Shown: piece after piece, positions 17,564-23,974 of the stretch
Layout: each line of letters starts with the position of its first letter
Position numbering within the stretch: position 1 is the stretch's first letter
Origin: CAZAEL01 sp964484135
GTDB taxonomy: Bacteria > Elusimicrobiota > Elusimicrobia > FEN-1173
Reading direction: 5' to 3'
Length of the DNA: 23,974 nt
Assembly: GCA_964484135.1 (NCBI GenBank)
Contig: CAZAEL010000034.1
Location: forward strand, 1 to 23,974
Position numbers and translations under genes: made by a program
The notes under the pieces: model-generated
Seen by the model: only the letters and a program-made list of their open reading frames with translations
Databases searched by the model: none
Told to the model about the DNA's origin: nothing

Positions 17564-18358
17564 ATGGCTTTCGATTTGATGACCCTGGTGGGCCTGTTCC
17601 TGGGGGGGAGCTGCGTGTACTACGTCATGTACCGCTCCGGCATCCAGGCCCTGCTCCTGAACCTGGACGCCTTCATCCTGGTGTTCGGCGGCACCCTGGC
17701 CTGCGTGCTCATCACGTACCCCTGGAACCTGATCCGCCGCATGCCCCACGCCCTGCGCCTGGTGTTCTTCCCGCCCACCCAGACCACGGCGCCGCAGATC
17801 ATCTCCAACCTGGTCCGTCTGGCGGAGCTGGCCAAGCGGGGCGGGCTGGACAGTTTGGAGCGGGAGATCCCTCTTGTGAAAGAGCGCTTCCTGGCGGACG
17901 GCCTGCGCATGGTGGTGGACGGCCTCTCCCCGGACCTGATCCGGGAGAACCTGGAAAAGGAGATCGCCTTCACCCGCATCCGGCACCAGCAGCTGGCCAA
18001 CATCTTCAAGACCCTGGGCACGTACGCCCCCATCTTCGGCCTGCTGGGCACCCTCATCGGCGTGGTGCGCATCTTGCAGAACCTGACGGACCCCCAGTCC
18101 CTGGGTTCGGCCATGGCCATCGCGGTCACCACCACCTTTTACGGCATCTTCGGCACCAACTTCCTCTTCCTCCCCATCGCCGGCAAGCTGAACGCCCACT
18201 CGGACGCGGAAATGCTCATCAAGGAGGTCATCATCGAGGGCGTGCTCTCGGTGCAGGCCGCCGAGGTTCCGGCCCTGGTGAGCCTCAAGCTCCAGGCCTT
18301 CCTGTCCTACCGCCTCCGGGACATGGGCGCCGCCAAGGCGCCCGCGCCCGCCGTCTAA
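17564..18358 (+). CDS. motA: MotA-like stator channel subunit
   Basis: 264 residues, within the usual MotA/PomA range. Four membrane segments lie at about 5-23, 35-52, 150-170 and 183-206. The cytoplasmic loop carries KRGGLDSLE (91-99), matching the charged positions Arg90 and Glu98 of E. coli MotA that face FliG. GLRMVVDG, YAPIFGLLGTLIGVV and TTFYGIFGTNFLFLPIAGKL are family signatures, with conserved prolines at 156 and 204. MotA pentamers surround a MotB dimer and rotate as ions pass. It lies between the FliF-FliG-like gene and two motB genes, so the rotor and stator are encoded together. ATG 17564 fits the family start; no strong ribosome binding site is seen, so translation is probably coupled. 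Confidence 0.92.
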   Translation: MAFDLMTLVGLFLGGSCVYYVMYRSGIQALLLNLDAFILVFGGTLACVLITYPWNLIRRMPHALRLVFFPPTQTTAPQIISNLVRLAELAKRGGLDSLEREIPLVKERFLADGLRMVVDGLSPDLIRENLEKEIAFTRIRHQQLANIFKTLGTYAPIFGLLGTLIGVVRILQNLTDPQSLGSAMAIAVTTTFYGIFGTNFLFLPIAGKLNAHSDAEMLIKEVIIEGVLSVQAAEVPALVSLKLQAFLSYRLRDMGAAKAPAPAV

Positions 18359-18369
18359 ATCGCGTTCCC

Positions 18370-19071
18370 ATGATGGAAAAAGACATCCGCCTGCGGGTCG
18401 AAAAGCGGGTCGGTTTCGCTTTCGCCGGGGAGGAGGGGACGGACACCACCTCCATCTGGCAGACCGTGTACGGGGACATGATGACCAACCTCATGCTCTT
18501 CTTCCTCATGATGTTCGCCCTGAACATGGTGGGGGAAACCCATTTCAAGAAGTCGGCCAAGGCCTTCCGGGAGATGGTGGAGGGCAAGAAGATCGAAGCG
18601 CCCCAGGTGCCGGAAGTCGAGGCGCCCAAGACCGAGACCCTCAATGAATTTTTTCAGAGGCTGGCGGAGAAGGAAAAGGACATGCAGGTGATCGAGCAGG
18701 GCGAAGGGGTCCGCCTGCGGCTCCCGGAGCCCGTGCTCTTCGACCTGGGCCGGGCCGAGCTCAAGCCCGAGGCCATCGAACTTCTGGACGAGTTCGCCAA
18801 GGGCCTGAAAAACCTCCCCAACACCATCGTGGTGGAGGGCCACACCGACGACATCCCCATCCGGCGGGGGCCGTACCGGTCCAACTGGGAGCTGTCCGAG
18901 GCCCGGGCCGAGAGCGTGGTGGACCATTTGATCGCCCAGGGCGTGCCGCCGGACCGTCTGGCCGTGGCCGGGTTCGGCGAATACTGGCCCTTCGTGCCCA
19001 ACGACTCGGCCCTGAACCGGGCCCTCAACCGGCGCATCGAGCTCCTGGTCCTGGTGGACGAGAACAAATGA
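18370..19071 (+). CDS. motB: MotB-like stator subunit 1
   Basis: 233 residues. The short cytoplasmic N-terminus leads to one membrane helix, WQTVYGDMMTNLMLFFLMM, with the ion-binding Asp at 36 in the family YGD/YAD context. A linker (~55-110) follows, then an OmpA/MotB peptidoglycan-binding domain (~113-228): VLFDLGRAELKPEA, VVEGHTDDIPI (Asp160/Asp161), SNWELSEARA and NRRIEL. All key residues are intact. The gene starts 11 bases after motA and its stop overlaps the start of the second motB (ATGA at 19068). Expected to be anchored to the cell wall and to pair with MotA. ATG 18373 is an equally possible start. Confidence 0.9.
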   Translation: MMEKDIRLRVEKRVGFAFAGEEGTDTTSIWQTVYGDMMTNLMLFFLMMFALNMVGETHFKKSAKAFREMVEGKKIEAPQVPEVEAPKTETLNEFFQRLAEKEKDMQVIEQGEGVRLRLPEPVLFDLGRAELKPEAIELLDEFAKGLKNLPNTIVVEGHTDDIPIRRGPYRSNWELSEARAESVVDHLIAQGVPPDRLAVAGFGEYWPFVPNDSALNRALNRRIELLVLVDENK

Positions 19072-19686
19072 GAAGGGTCCTGGACCGTTCCGCCCACGGC
19101 GGCGACGCCCCCAACCTGTGGATCACCACGTACGGGGACCTCATGACCAGCCTCATGATCCTCTTCATCATCCTGTGGGCGTACACCCAATTCCTCCACA
19201 AAAAGATCAGCACGCCGGTCATGCCCTCTCCCATCGCGGAGGAGAGCCCGCTCCGGAACGAGATCAAGAAGGAGCTGGCCGNNNNNNNNNNTGGAGGCGG
19301 TGGGCACGGTGGTCATGACCCATCGCAAGGTCACGGTGACCCTGCCCTCGGCCGTGCTCTTCGATTCGGGCAGCGCGGACCTGAAGCCCGAGGCCCAAGA
19401 GTCCCTGGGCCGGATCGCCGCGGCGCTGTCCCGCTCCACCGCGCCCATCGTGGTGGAGGGCCACACCGACGACGTGCCCATCCAGCTCTCCCGCTGGCGC
19501 AGCAACTACGAGCTGTCCGCGGCCCGGGCCTTTTCCGTGATCCAGTTCTTCACCCGGGCCCAGGGCCTGCCGCCTTCCCGCCTGGCCGCCCGGGGGTACG
19601 GCCCCCACCGTCCCCTCGCCGCCAACGACTCCGATGAGAACCGCGCCAAAAACCGACGCATCGAAATCCATCTCTGGACGTCCTAG
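19068..19686 (+). CDS. motB: MotB-like stator subunit 2, interrupted by assembly gap
   Basis: The first part (from ATG 19068) encodes LWITTYGDLMTSLMILFIILW with the ion-binding Asp at 24. After a run of 10 N the frame shifts by one, and the frame ending at 19686 encodes a full OmpA/MotB domain: VLFDSGSADLKPEA, VVEGHTDDVPI, SNYELSAARA and NRRIEI. Both halves belong to one MotB, so the frame break reflects the arbitrary gap length rather than a mutation. It is clearly a paralogue of the preceding gene, with a shorter N-terminus and the same catalytic Asp. A MotA paired with two distinct MotB genes in one operon suggests either a mixed MotB dimer or two stator types. Confidence 0.85.
19282..19291. 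other. Assembly gap, 10 N
   Basis: Exactly ten N inside the second motB. The reading frame changes across it, so the true length is not 10 (it must differ by a non-multiple of three). Confidence 0.9.
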
Positions 19687-21073
19687 TTCCCTGGCCGGCG
19701 TTTTGCTGATGCTGTTTTCCGCGGGATGCGCCACCGCGCCCGGCGAGCGGGGGCCTTCCGCCTCGGTTCCCCTGTGGCAGGGGGACGCCGCGGAAAAGGC
19801 CGCGTCCCAGGCCGTTGAGCCGGAGCCGGCTTTCGCGGAAACGCCGGATTTTGCGACGGCCCTCAAGCAACGCCTGGCCCTGGCGGACGAGGAGGACGAC
19901 GCGGTCGGGCTCTTTTTGAGCAGCGCCCGGCTGACGGACCTGGAGCCCGCCGAGCCTCGGTGGCGGGACCTGCAGGATCGGGCCGCGGCCCGTCTGGGAC
20001 CCGCCTCCAGGCCGTGGGTCCTGGAGGAAAAGGTCAGCCGGCGCCTGTACGACGCGTCCCAGCAACACAGGGCCGCTCAAAAAACCGCGCAAAAGGAGCG
20101 GCGCCACAGGGAACGCTCCCTCCGGGAGCGGGAAACCCTGCGGGAAGAGCTGCGTCAACGCCGGGAAACCGCGCAGAAGGCCTGGGTCCGGGAAACCCTC
20201 CTGCGGGAGGAGGAACAGCGCCTCACGGAGCGCCTGGAGGAGGACAAAGACGACCCGGACCTCCTGAATCAGCGCGAGCAGGCCGCGCAGAAACGCAAAG
20301 ATTGGGAGCGGCGCCGCCTGGCCGAGGAGGCGGCGGTGAAAGAAAGGGAAGATCTTTTGGCGGAGGAAGAGGCGGTCCCGTCCGACGGGCCGGCGTCTTT
20401 GGAAAAAAGCGGGGCCGCCCTGGCCATGGCCCGGCTGGACGCGGATTTGTTCCGGTGGTGGCAGACCCGTCTCCGGGCCCCGGCGGCCCCACCCCGGGCC
20501 CCCGTCCTTCCGACGGAAACCACGGCGGCGCCGGAACCCGAAACCGTCCCAACGGTTTCCTCCCAAGCCTCCGAAGAGACCGTGCTCCCTTTGCAGGCGG
20601 TTTCCGTCGCGGAACCGGCCGCGCCGCCGGCCGTCCCGCGGGAGCCGCGGGAGAGCCGGCCGTCCCGCCGGGAAGAAGCGGAAGAAAGCCCTTCGCCGGT
20701 CCCCGCCGAACCCCCGGCCGAAGCCCCCCGGCGGCCCGCGCCGCGGCCCCAAACGGTCCGCGTTTCCGTCCCCGTCGCGGCGCCGGTCCTGCACCCCCGG
20801 CCCGCGCCCCCGGCGCGGCCGTCCCTGCCGGAAGGCCGGGTCCTCCTGGACACCCCGCGCCGCCCCGTCTCCCTTCCCGCCGTCTCCCCGTCCGCCGGGC
20901 CCAAGCCCCTGTCCGCGATGCTGTACCAGGTCCAGCGGGGGGATTCCCTGCCGTCCCTGGCGCTGAGGATGTACGGGGACGCGAGCCGTTGGAAGGACAT
21001 TTACGAGGCCAACCAGAACCGCATCCTGAGGGGGCTTTTGGAGCCCGGCCAGTGGCTGCTCATCCCGGGATGA
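19634..21073 (+). CDS. LysM lipoprotein with long coiled coil
   Basis: 479 residues. The hydrophobic N-terminus ends in LLMLFSAGC with Cys32 as probable lipidation site (the -3 position is Ser rather than the usual Leu, so not perfect). A charged helical region follows (~75-125), then a strongly heptad coiled coil rich in Arg/Glu (~135-245). A Pro/Ala-rich stretch (~280-425) precedes a C-terminal LysM domain (~430-479: YQVQRGDSLPSLALRMYGD, RWKDIYEANQNRI, LEPGQWLLIPG). LysM binds peptidoglycan glycan strands. The protein thus could tether the outer membrane, or an inner-membrane anchor, to the wall beside the stators. It overlaps the end of motB 2 by 53 bases and is the last gene before the terminator. 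Confidence 0.75.
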   Translation: MRTAPKTDASKSISGRPSSLAGVLLMLFSAGCATAPGERGPSASVPLWQGDAAEKAASQAVEPEPAFAETPDFATALKQRLALADEEDDAVGLFLSSARLTDLEPAEPRWRDLQDRAAARLGPASRPWVLEEKVSRRLYDASQQHRAAQKTAQKERRHRERSLRERETLREELRQRRETAQKAWVRETLLREEEQRLTERLEEDKDDPDLLNQREQAAQKRKDWERRRLAEEAAVKEREDLLAEEEAVPSDGPASLEKSGAALAMARLDADLFRWWQTRLRAPAAPPRAPVLPTETTAAPEPETVPTVSSQASEETVLPLQAVSVAEPAAPPAVPREPRESRPSRREEAEESPSPVPAEPPAEAPRRPAPRPQTVRVSVPVAAPVLHPRPAPPARPSLPEGRVLLDTPRRPVSLPAVSPSAGPKPLSAMLYQVQRGDSLPSLALRMYGDASRWKDIYEANQNRILRGLLEPGQWLLIPG

Positions 21074-21081
21074 CCGGGCTC

Positions 21082-21109
21082 TTGACAAAGGGCGTTTTCC
21101 GCTTAAACT
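21082..21109 (+). promoter_or_regulatory. Strong sigma70-type promoter, TTGACA-16-TAAACT
   Basis: A perfect -35 TTGACA (21082-21087), 16 bases, and TAAACT (21104-21109) lie between the LysM gene stop and the next gene. Predicted transcription start is about 21116, the first base of the terminator-like hairpin. The same pair of hexamers recurs at 23903-23931, supporting it as a genuine promoter style of this organism. Confidence 0.6.
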
Positions 21110-21115
21110 GAAGGG

Positions 21116-21162
21116 AACGCCGAGGGCCGGCGTCCCTGGGACGCTCGGCCTGCGGCGTTTTT
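21116..21162 (+). terminator. Rho-independent terminator
   Basis: AACGCCG (21116-21122) pairs with CGGCGTT (21153-21159), GGCCG (21125-21129) with CGGCC (21146-21150), and GCGTC (21130-21134) with GACGC (21140-21144), followed by TTTTT at 21158-21162. It is the only strong terminator seen inside the window and closes the motor block. Because a promoter lies directly upstream, it may instead attenuate transcription into the gene at 21180. Confidence 0.8.
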
Positions 21163-21179
21163 CATTTCGTCAAAAGGAC

Positions 21180-23093
21180 ATGGACCCCAAAAAACTGGAC
21201 CAACAGCTGGACGAACTCTGGAAACGGGTGCAGGGGGCGGGCAAAGCCCGCGCCCTGGCGGAGCCGTCCCTGAACCTGTTTTCCGAGGAGCGGGCCCTGG
21301 TGGAGGAATCCCTCCTGCAGGGCCGCCGCCGTTTCGCCCAGGAGAAGGCCCGCTGGCAGGCGCTCCTGGAGGAGCGGGACCGGGCCCTGGCCCTCCTGTC
21401 CCAGGAAAAGCGGCGGCTGGAAACGGAGATGGCGCGGCTCTCCCAGGAGCTGGCGGAACTGCGCGCCAACGACCAGGCCCGCCTGGAGCTGGAGTCTTTG
21501 AAAGAGGCGGAGCGGGAGTCCGAGACCGTGCGCCGCCAGCGCCGGCACGAGACCGAACTGGCGTTGTACGCGGAACAGGTCCAATCCCTGGAGGCGGCGC
21601 GCAAGGAGGAGGCGGAGCGCCACGAGGCCGCGCTCCAACGCTGGCAGAAGGAGGAGAAGGCCTGGTCCGCCCTCCTGGAGAAGCGGGACAAAAAGATCGC
21701 GGACCTGGAGACCCGGCTCAACGAATTCCAGCTCGCCCGCAAGAAGGACGAGGCCCTTTGGGAAGAGGAAAAGCGCCGCCTGGAACAGACCCTCAAAACC
21801 GAGACGCAGTCTTTCCAGCGGGAGCGGGACACCTTCAAGACCACGCGGGACACGCGGGAGGCGGAGGTCCAAAACTTCCAGAAGCTCGCGGAGAAATCCC
21901 AGGAGGAGGCCGCGGAGGCCGCGCGGGCCCGGGACGAGGCGGAGATCCGCTTGAAAGCCTCGGAGGAGCGGGCCGGCCGTCTGGAACGGGATTTGCAGGC
22001 CCTCCGGGAGGAGTGGGAGTCGGAACGGGCCCAGTGGCGGGAGCTTTGGGACAAGGAACGGTCTTCCCGCGAAACCTGGCAGACGGACATGCGGGACTGG
22101 GAAGACCGCCTGCGCCGGGAGCGTGAGCAGTGGCTGTCCCAATTCCAGGCGGAACAGGCGGCCCGGGAGCAGGCCAGCCGCAAGGTGGAACAGACCGTGG
22201 ACCGCCTGCGGCAGGCGGTGTGGACCTTTCCGGTTTTCTCCGGCCAGCCCCGGCCGGCCCGCGGCGAGGCCCGCGCTTCCGGGTGGCCCGCCGGGGCCCC
22301 GGCCCCGTCCGCGCCCGCCCCGGACGGCGGCGCTTTGCCCCGACGCGCGCGCCGGGCCCTGGGCGTTCTCGCGGCCCTGTCTGCGGCCGCCGTCCTCTCG
22401 GCCCTCTTCCTGGTTTTTTCCGGCCCCCAGGAATATCCCGCGCCCGCGGCCAACGCCTCGGCCCTCACGGCGCGGGGGGAAAGCCTGTGGTATTCGGAAT
22501 GGATGGGCGGCCAGCTTTTCCAGGCCGCGGCCCAGCGGCCGGACCGCGTCCTGTTCTTCGGGTCCAACGGCCTGGACTTCCACCCCGTGACCCTGCGCTG
22601 GGCCCAGGACCGTTTGTGGGCCCTGGACCCCTGGTCCCGCTCCCTGCGGGAGCACCGGGCCGACCCGCCCTTCTCCGTCCTCAAAACGTCGCTCTTGCCG
22701 CCGGACCTGGACCCCGTGGACATGGCCTGGGACGGCCAGGGTTTTTGGATTTTGGACCGGCGGGACCAATCCTTGCGCCGCTATCCTCTCGGCGATTTCC
22801 AGACCGCGGACCGGCAGGCGGCCCTGCCCTCGGGCTGGCGCCTGACCGCCCTGGATTTCTTTAACGGCGAATTTTGGGGATACGACGAGGCGGCCCGTTG
22901 TTTGCGCCGCTTCACCGCCTCCCCCGAGGTCCTGCCCCGGGCCGAGTACCGTCTTCCCGCCCATGAAAAACCCGCCGCCCCGCTCACGGGCCTGAGCGTC
23001 ACGGACCGGGAGGTCTGGACCCTGAGCGAGAAGTCGCTCACCGTGTACCGGTGGCCCAGGTGGAGGATGGCGCTCCGCGCGCTCTTTGATTGA
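21180..23093 (+). CDS. Coiled-coil membrane protein with propeller-like periplasmic domain
   Basis: 637 residues with no signal peptide. Residues ~35-347 are an almost unbroken Glu/Arg/Gln-rich coiled coil. A Pro/Ala linker (~355-390) precedes one membrane helix (~392-413, LAALSAAAVLSALFLVFSG). The C-terminal ~220 residues contain repeated short strands with W-x-LD/W-x-YD patterns (LWALDPWSRSLREH, GFWILDRRDQSLRRY, FWGYDEAARCLRRF, VWTLSEKSLTVYRW), suggesting four blades of a small beta-propeller. Positive-inside logic puts the rod in the cytoplasm and the propeller in the periplasm. AAAAGGA sits only 2 bases before ATG 21180, closer than usual. It follows the motor block behind a terminator; a cytoplasmic scaffold for that machine is possible. 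No family recognised. Confidence 0.7.
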   Translation: MDPKKLDQQLDELWKRVQGAGKARALAEPSLNLFSEERALVEESLLQGRRRFAQEKARWQALLEERDRALALLSQEKRRLETEMARLSQELAELRANDQARLELESLKEAERESETVRRQRRHETELALYAEQVQSLEAARKEEAERHEAALQRWQKEEKAWSALLEKRDKKIADLETRLNEFQLARKKDEALWEEEKRRLEQTLKTETQSFQRERDTFKTTRDTREAEVQNFQKLAEKSQEEAAEAARARDEAEIRLKASEERAGRLERDLQALREEWESERAQWRELWDKERSSRETWQTDMRDWEDRLRREREQWLSQFQAEQAAREQASRKVEQTVDRLRQAVWTFPVFSGQPRPARGEARASGWPAGAPAPSAPAPDGGALPRRARRALGVLAALSAAAVLSALFLVFSGPQEYPAPAANASALTARGESLWYSEWMGGQLFQAAAQRPDRVLFFGSNGLDFHPVTLRWAQDRLWALDPWSRSLREHRADPPFSVLKTSLLPPDLDPVDMAWDGQGFWILDRRDQSLRRYPLGDFQTADRQAALPSGWRLTALDFFNGEFWGYDEAARCLRRFTASPEVLPRAEYRLPAHEKPAAPLTGLSVTDREVWTLSEKSLTVYRWPRWRMALRALFD

Positions 23094-23097
23094 TCGA

Positions 23098-23311
23098 AGG
23101 GGCTCCCCGCCCCTAGGACCCCGGCCCGCCGAAGGGGTTCCACCCCTTCACCCGGGCCGATTTCTTTTGTTCGCGCAAAAGAAATCGGCGAAAGAAAAGC
23201 GCGCCCCGAGGCAGGCATTCGCTCGGATTTTTTGGCCGGCCCACCAACTCCCCCGGCTTAACTTCCCACGCCGGGGATCAAACAGGTGGGCCTTCGGCTT
23301 CCAAAAAATCC
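23098..23311. repeat. Multi-hairpin intergenic element
   Basis: The intergenic region is almost entirely paired. AGGGGC/GCCCCT lies at 23098-23103 and 23109-23114. GGCCCG...GAAGGGG against CCCCTTC...CGGGCC spans 23123-23158. A perfect 14-bp stem at 23156-23169 and 23176-23189 has a 6-base loop. A nested set follows: GGATTTTTTGG (23225-23235) with CCAAAAAATCC (23301-23311), GGCCCACC (23238-23245) with GGTGGGCC (23285-23292), and CCCCGGC (23251-23257) with GCCGGGG (23270-23276). No protein is evident. A dispersed intergenic repeat (REP/MITE-like) or a structured RNA are both possible. Confidence 0.6.
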
Positions 23312-23337
23312 TCGTCTCATAACGCCTGCACGGGGGT

Positions 23338-23366
23338 TCAAAAATATAAATTGAAACAAGTATAAT
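23338..23366 (+). promoter_or_regulatory. Promoter candidate TTCAAA-17-TATAAT
   Basis: TTCAAA (23338-23343), 17 bases, and a perfect TATAAT (23361-23366) directly abut ATG 23367. Transcription would start near 23373, which is itself an in-frame ATG, so the message may be leaderless. Confidence 0.45.
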
Positions 23367-23861
23367 ATGCTTATGGCCGATATTTTAAACTCTTTAGGTT
23401 TTCTCCGTGGACTTCATGCCATCTTGATCGTTGGGGCTTTTTCCTCGCCATTTGTTTTTGGACTTTTTTCTTTTCTTGTTAGTCGCAGGATCAAAGATAT
23501 AGAGGAACCACGAGCATTCACGGCCGCTCAGCAAACAGAGATTATTTCGAGATTAAAAACCTCCGCGCAATTAATGATTCAGATTCATTATCCCCCTGGA
23601 GATGCAGAAGCAAAAGCATATGCAAAGGACATATATGAACTTCTCGAGCATGGAACATGGATGCTTTATCCTCCTTCTATTAAGACGGGAGTAAAATTTG
23701 AAAGAGGTCTTTTTATCGACTATGGACCAAGGACGGATAAAGACGGTTTAAAATCGTTTCTCGATATCTTTAAGGATAATGGGATTTCAATCCAGGAAGT
23801 TAGTAAGAAGACAGAAACTGCAAATCTCGTGTCTCTCTTTGTGGGTCCAAAGCAGATTTAA
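23367..23861 (+). CDS. AT-rich small membrane protein, unknown function
   Basis: 164 residues (162 if the second ATG, 23373, is used, as the adjoining TATAAT suggests). One hydrophobic segment (~12-38, AILIVGAFSSPFVFGLFSFLV) is followed by a charged region and a soluble C-terminal domain of about 110 residues. That domain has EIISRLKTSAQLMIQIHYPPGDAEAKAYAKDIYELL, a layout I associate with small single-pass proteins of unknown function that carry a P-G-DAEA-YA segment. Base composition is far more AT-rich than the rest of the window, and codon choice (AAA, ATT, TTT) differs accordingly, which suggests horizontal acquisition. No ribosome binding site is visible. It is not obviously related to the motor block. 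Confidence 0.7.
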   Translation: MLMADILNSLGFLRGLHAILIVGAFSSPFVFGLFSFLVSRRIKDIEEPRAFTAAQQTEIISRLKTSAQLMIQIHYPPGDAEAKAYAKDIYELLEHGTWMLYPPSIKTGVKFERGLFIDYGPRTDKDGLKSFLDIFKDNGISIQEVSKKTETANLVSLFVGPKQI

Positions 23862-23902
23862 AAAATCGTGATGGATTAAATGTTGCATCTCCGTCGGGTT
23901 TG

Positions 23903-23931
23903 TTGACAGTTTCCGCGTTGGGTGTTAAACT
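23903..23931 (+). promoter_or_regulatory. Strong sigma70-type promoter, TTGACA-17-TAAACT
   Basis: TTGACA (23903-23908), 17 bases, TAAACT (23926-23931), pointing right and out of the window. It has the same hexamers as the promoter at 21082. No ORF begins before the window ends, so the target (gene or RNA) lies beyond 23974. Confidence 0.65.
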
Positions 23932-23974
23932 AGTCCCCAGCCTCACCTTTCCGACCTCGATTCCATAGAAGCGG

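Noticed and set aside
16046..18199. 717-codon open frame on the minus strand
   Set aside because: Antisense to the FliF-FliG-like and motA genes; His/Gln/Gly-rich shadow product.
19282..19291. Programmed frameshift in the second motB
   Set aside because: The frame change coincides exactly with a run of 10 N, so assembly is the simpler explanation.
21162..22964. 600-codon open frame on the minus strand
   Set aside because: Antisense to the coiled-coil gene; Leu/Pro/Arg-rich product is the mirror of Glu/Lys/Gln codons.

Overview
The window is GC-rich (roughly two thirds G+C by eye). Every convincing gene lies on the + strand, mostly in tightly packed or overlapping blocks. Two runs of N (exactly 100 and exactly 10) show it is a scaffolded assembly, probably metagenomic. 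The gene content is a PorV-like outer-membrane protein, secreted proteins with fibronectin type III and FlgD/CHU_C-like C-terminal domains, a TMTC-like TPR membrane protein, a fibre-like surface protein and many Ala/Pro-rich linkers. This suggests a diderm bacterium from a poorly cultured phylum. Elusimicrobiota or a neighbouring lineage is my best guess; it rests on recognition of protein styles, not on a marker gene.

Region 1 (1-8.2 kb) is a cell-surface block. It holds the 3' end of a fibre-like protein, a large GT-C/TMTC-like membrane protein with a long TPR tail, an FN3 secreted protein, and two tandem paralogues each built of two Ig-like domains. These are followed by two tandem, nearly identical small secreted proteins, the second cut by the 100-N gap. 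Region 2 (8.2-11.3 kb) encodes a large multi-FN3 protein ending in a FlgD/CHU_C-like domain, then a separate small secreted protein that is essentially that terminal domain alone, flanked by AT-rich DNA.

Region 3 (11.4-21.1 kb) is the most interesting part. It runs: PorV-like porin with a helical C-terminal tail; histidine kinase; single-domain CheY-like receiver; periplasmic TPR protein; a FliF-FliG fusion-like protein; MotA; MotB; a second MotB (cut by the 10-N gap); and a LysM lipoprotein, closed by a strong terminator. No rod, hook, filament, FliM/FliN or flagellar export gene is present in the window. A reasonable reading is a compact proton-driven rotary motor: a stator of MotA plus two MotBs, and a rotor made by fusing the end of the MS ring to FliG. 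It would be anchored through peptidoglycan-binding proteins, linked to an outer-membrane PorV-like protein, and controlled by a two-component pair. It could serve gliding or secretion rather than a flagellum; that role is inference. A coiled-coil/transmembrane/propeller-like protein follows (21.2-23.1 kb) and may be an accessory.

Region 4 (23.1-23.97 kb) is different. An intergenic stretch rich in nested hairpins leads to an AT-rich small membrane protein gene, possibly of foreign origin and possibly leaderless, and then to a strong promoter pointing out of the window. No rRNA, tRNA, CRISPR array, transposase or integrase was recognised.
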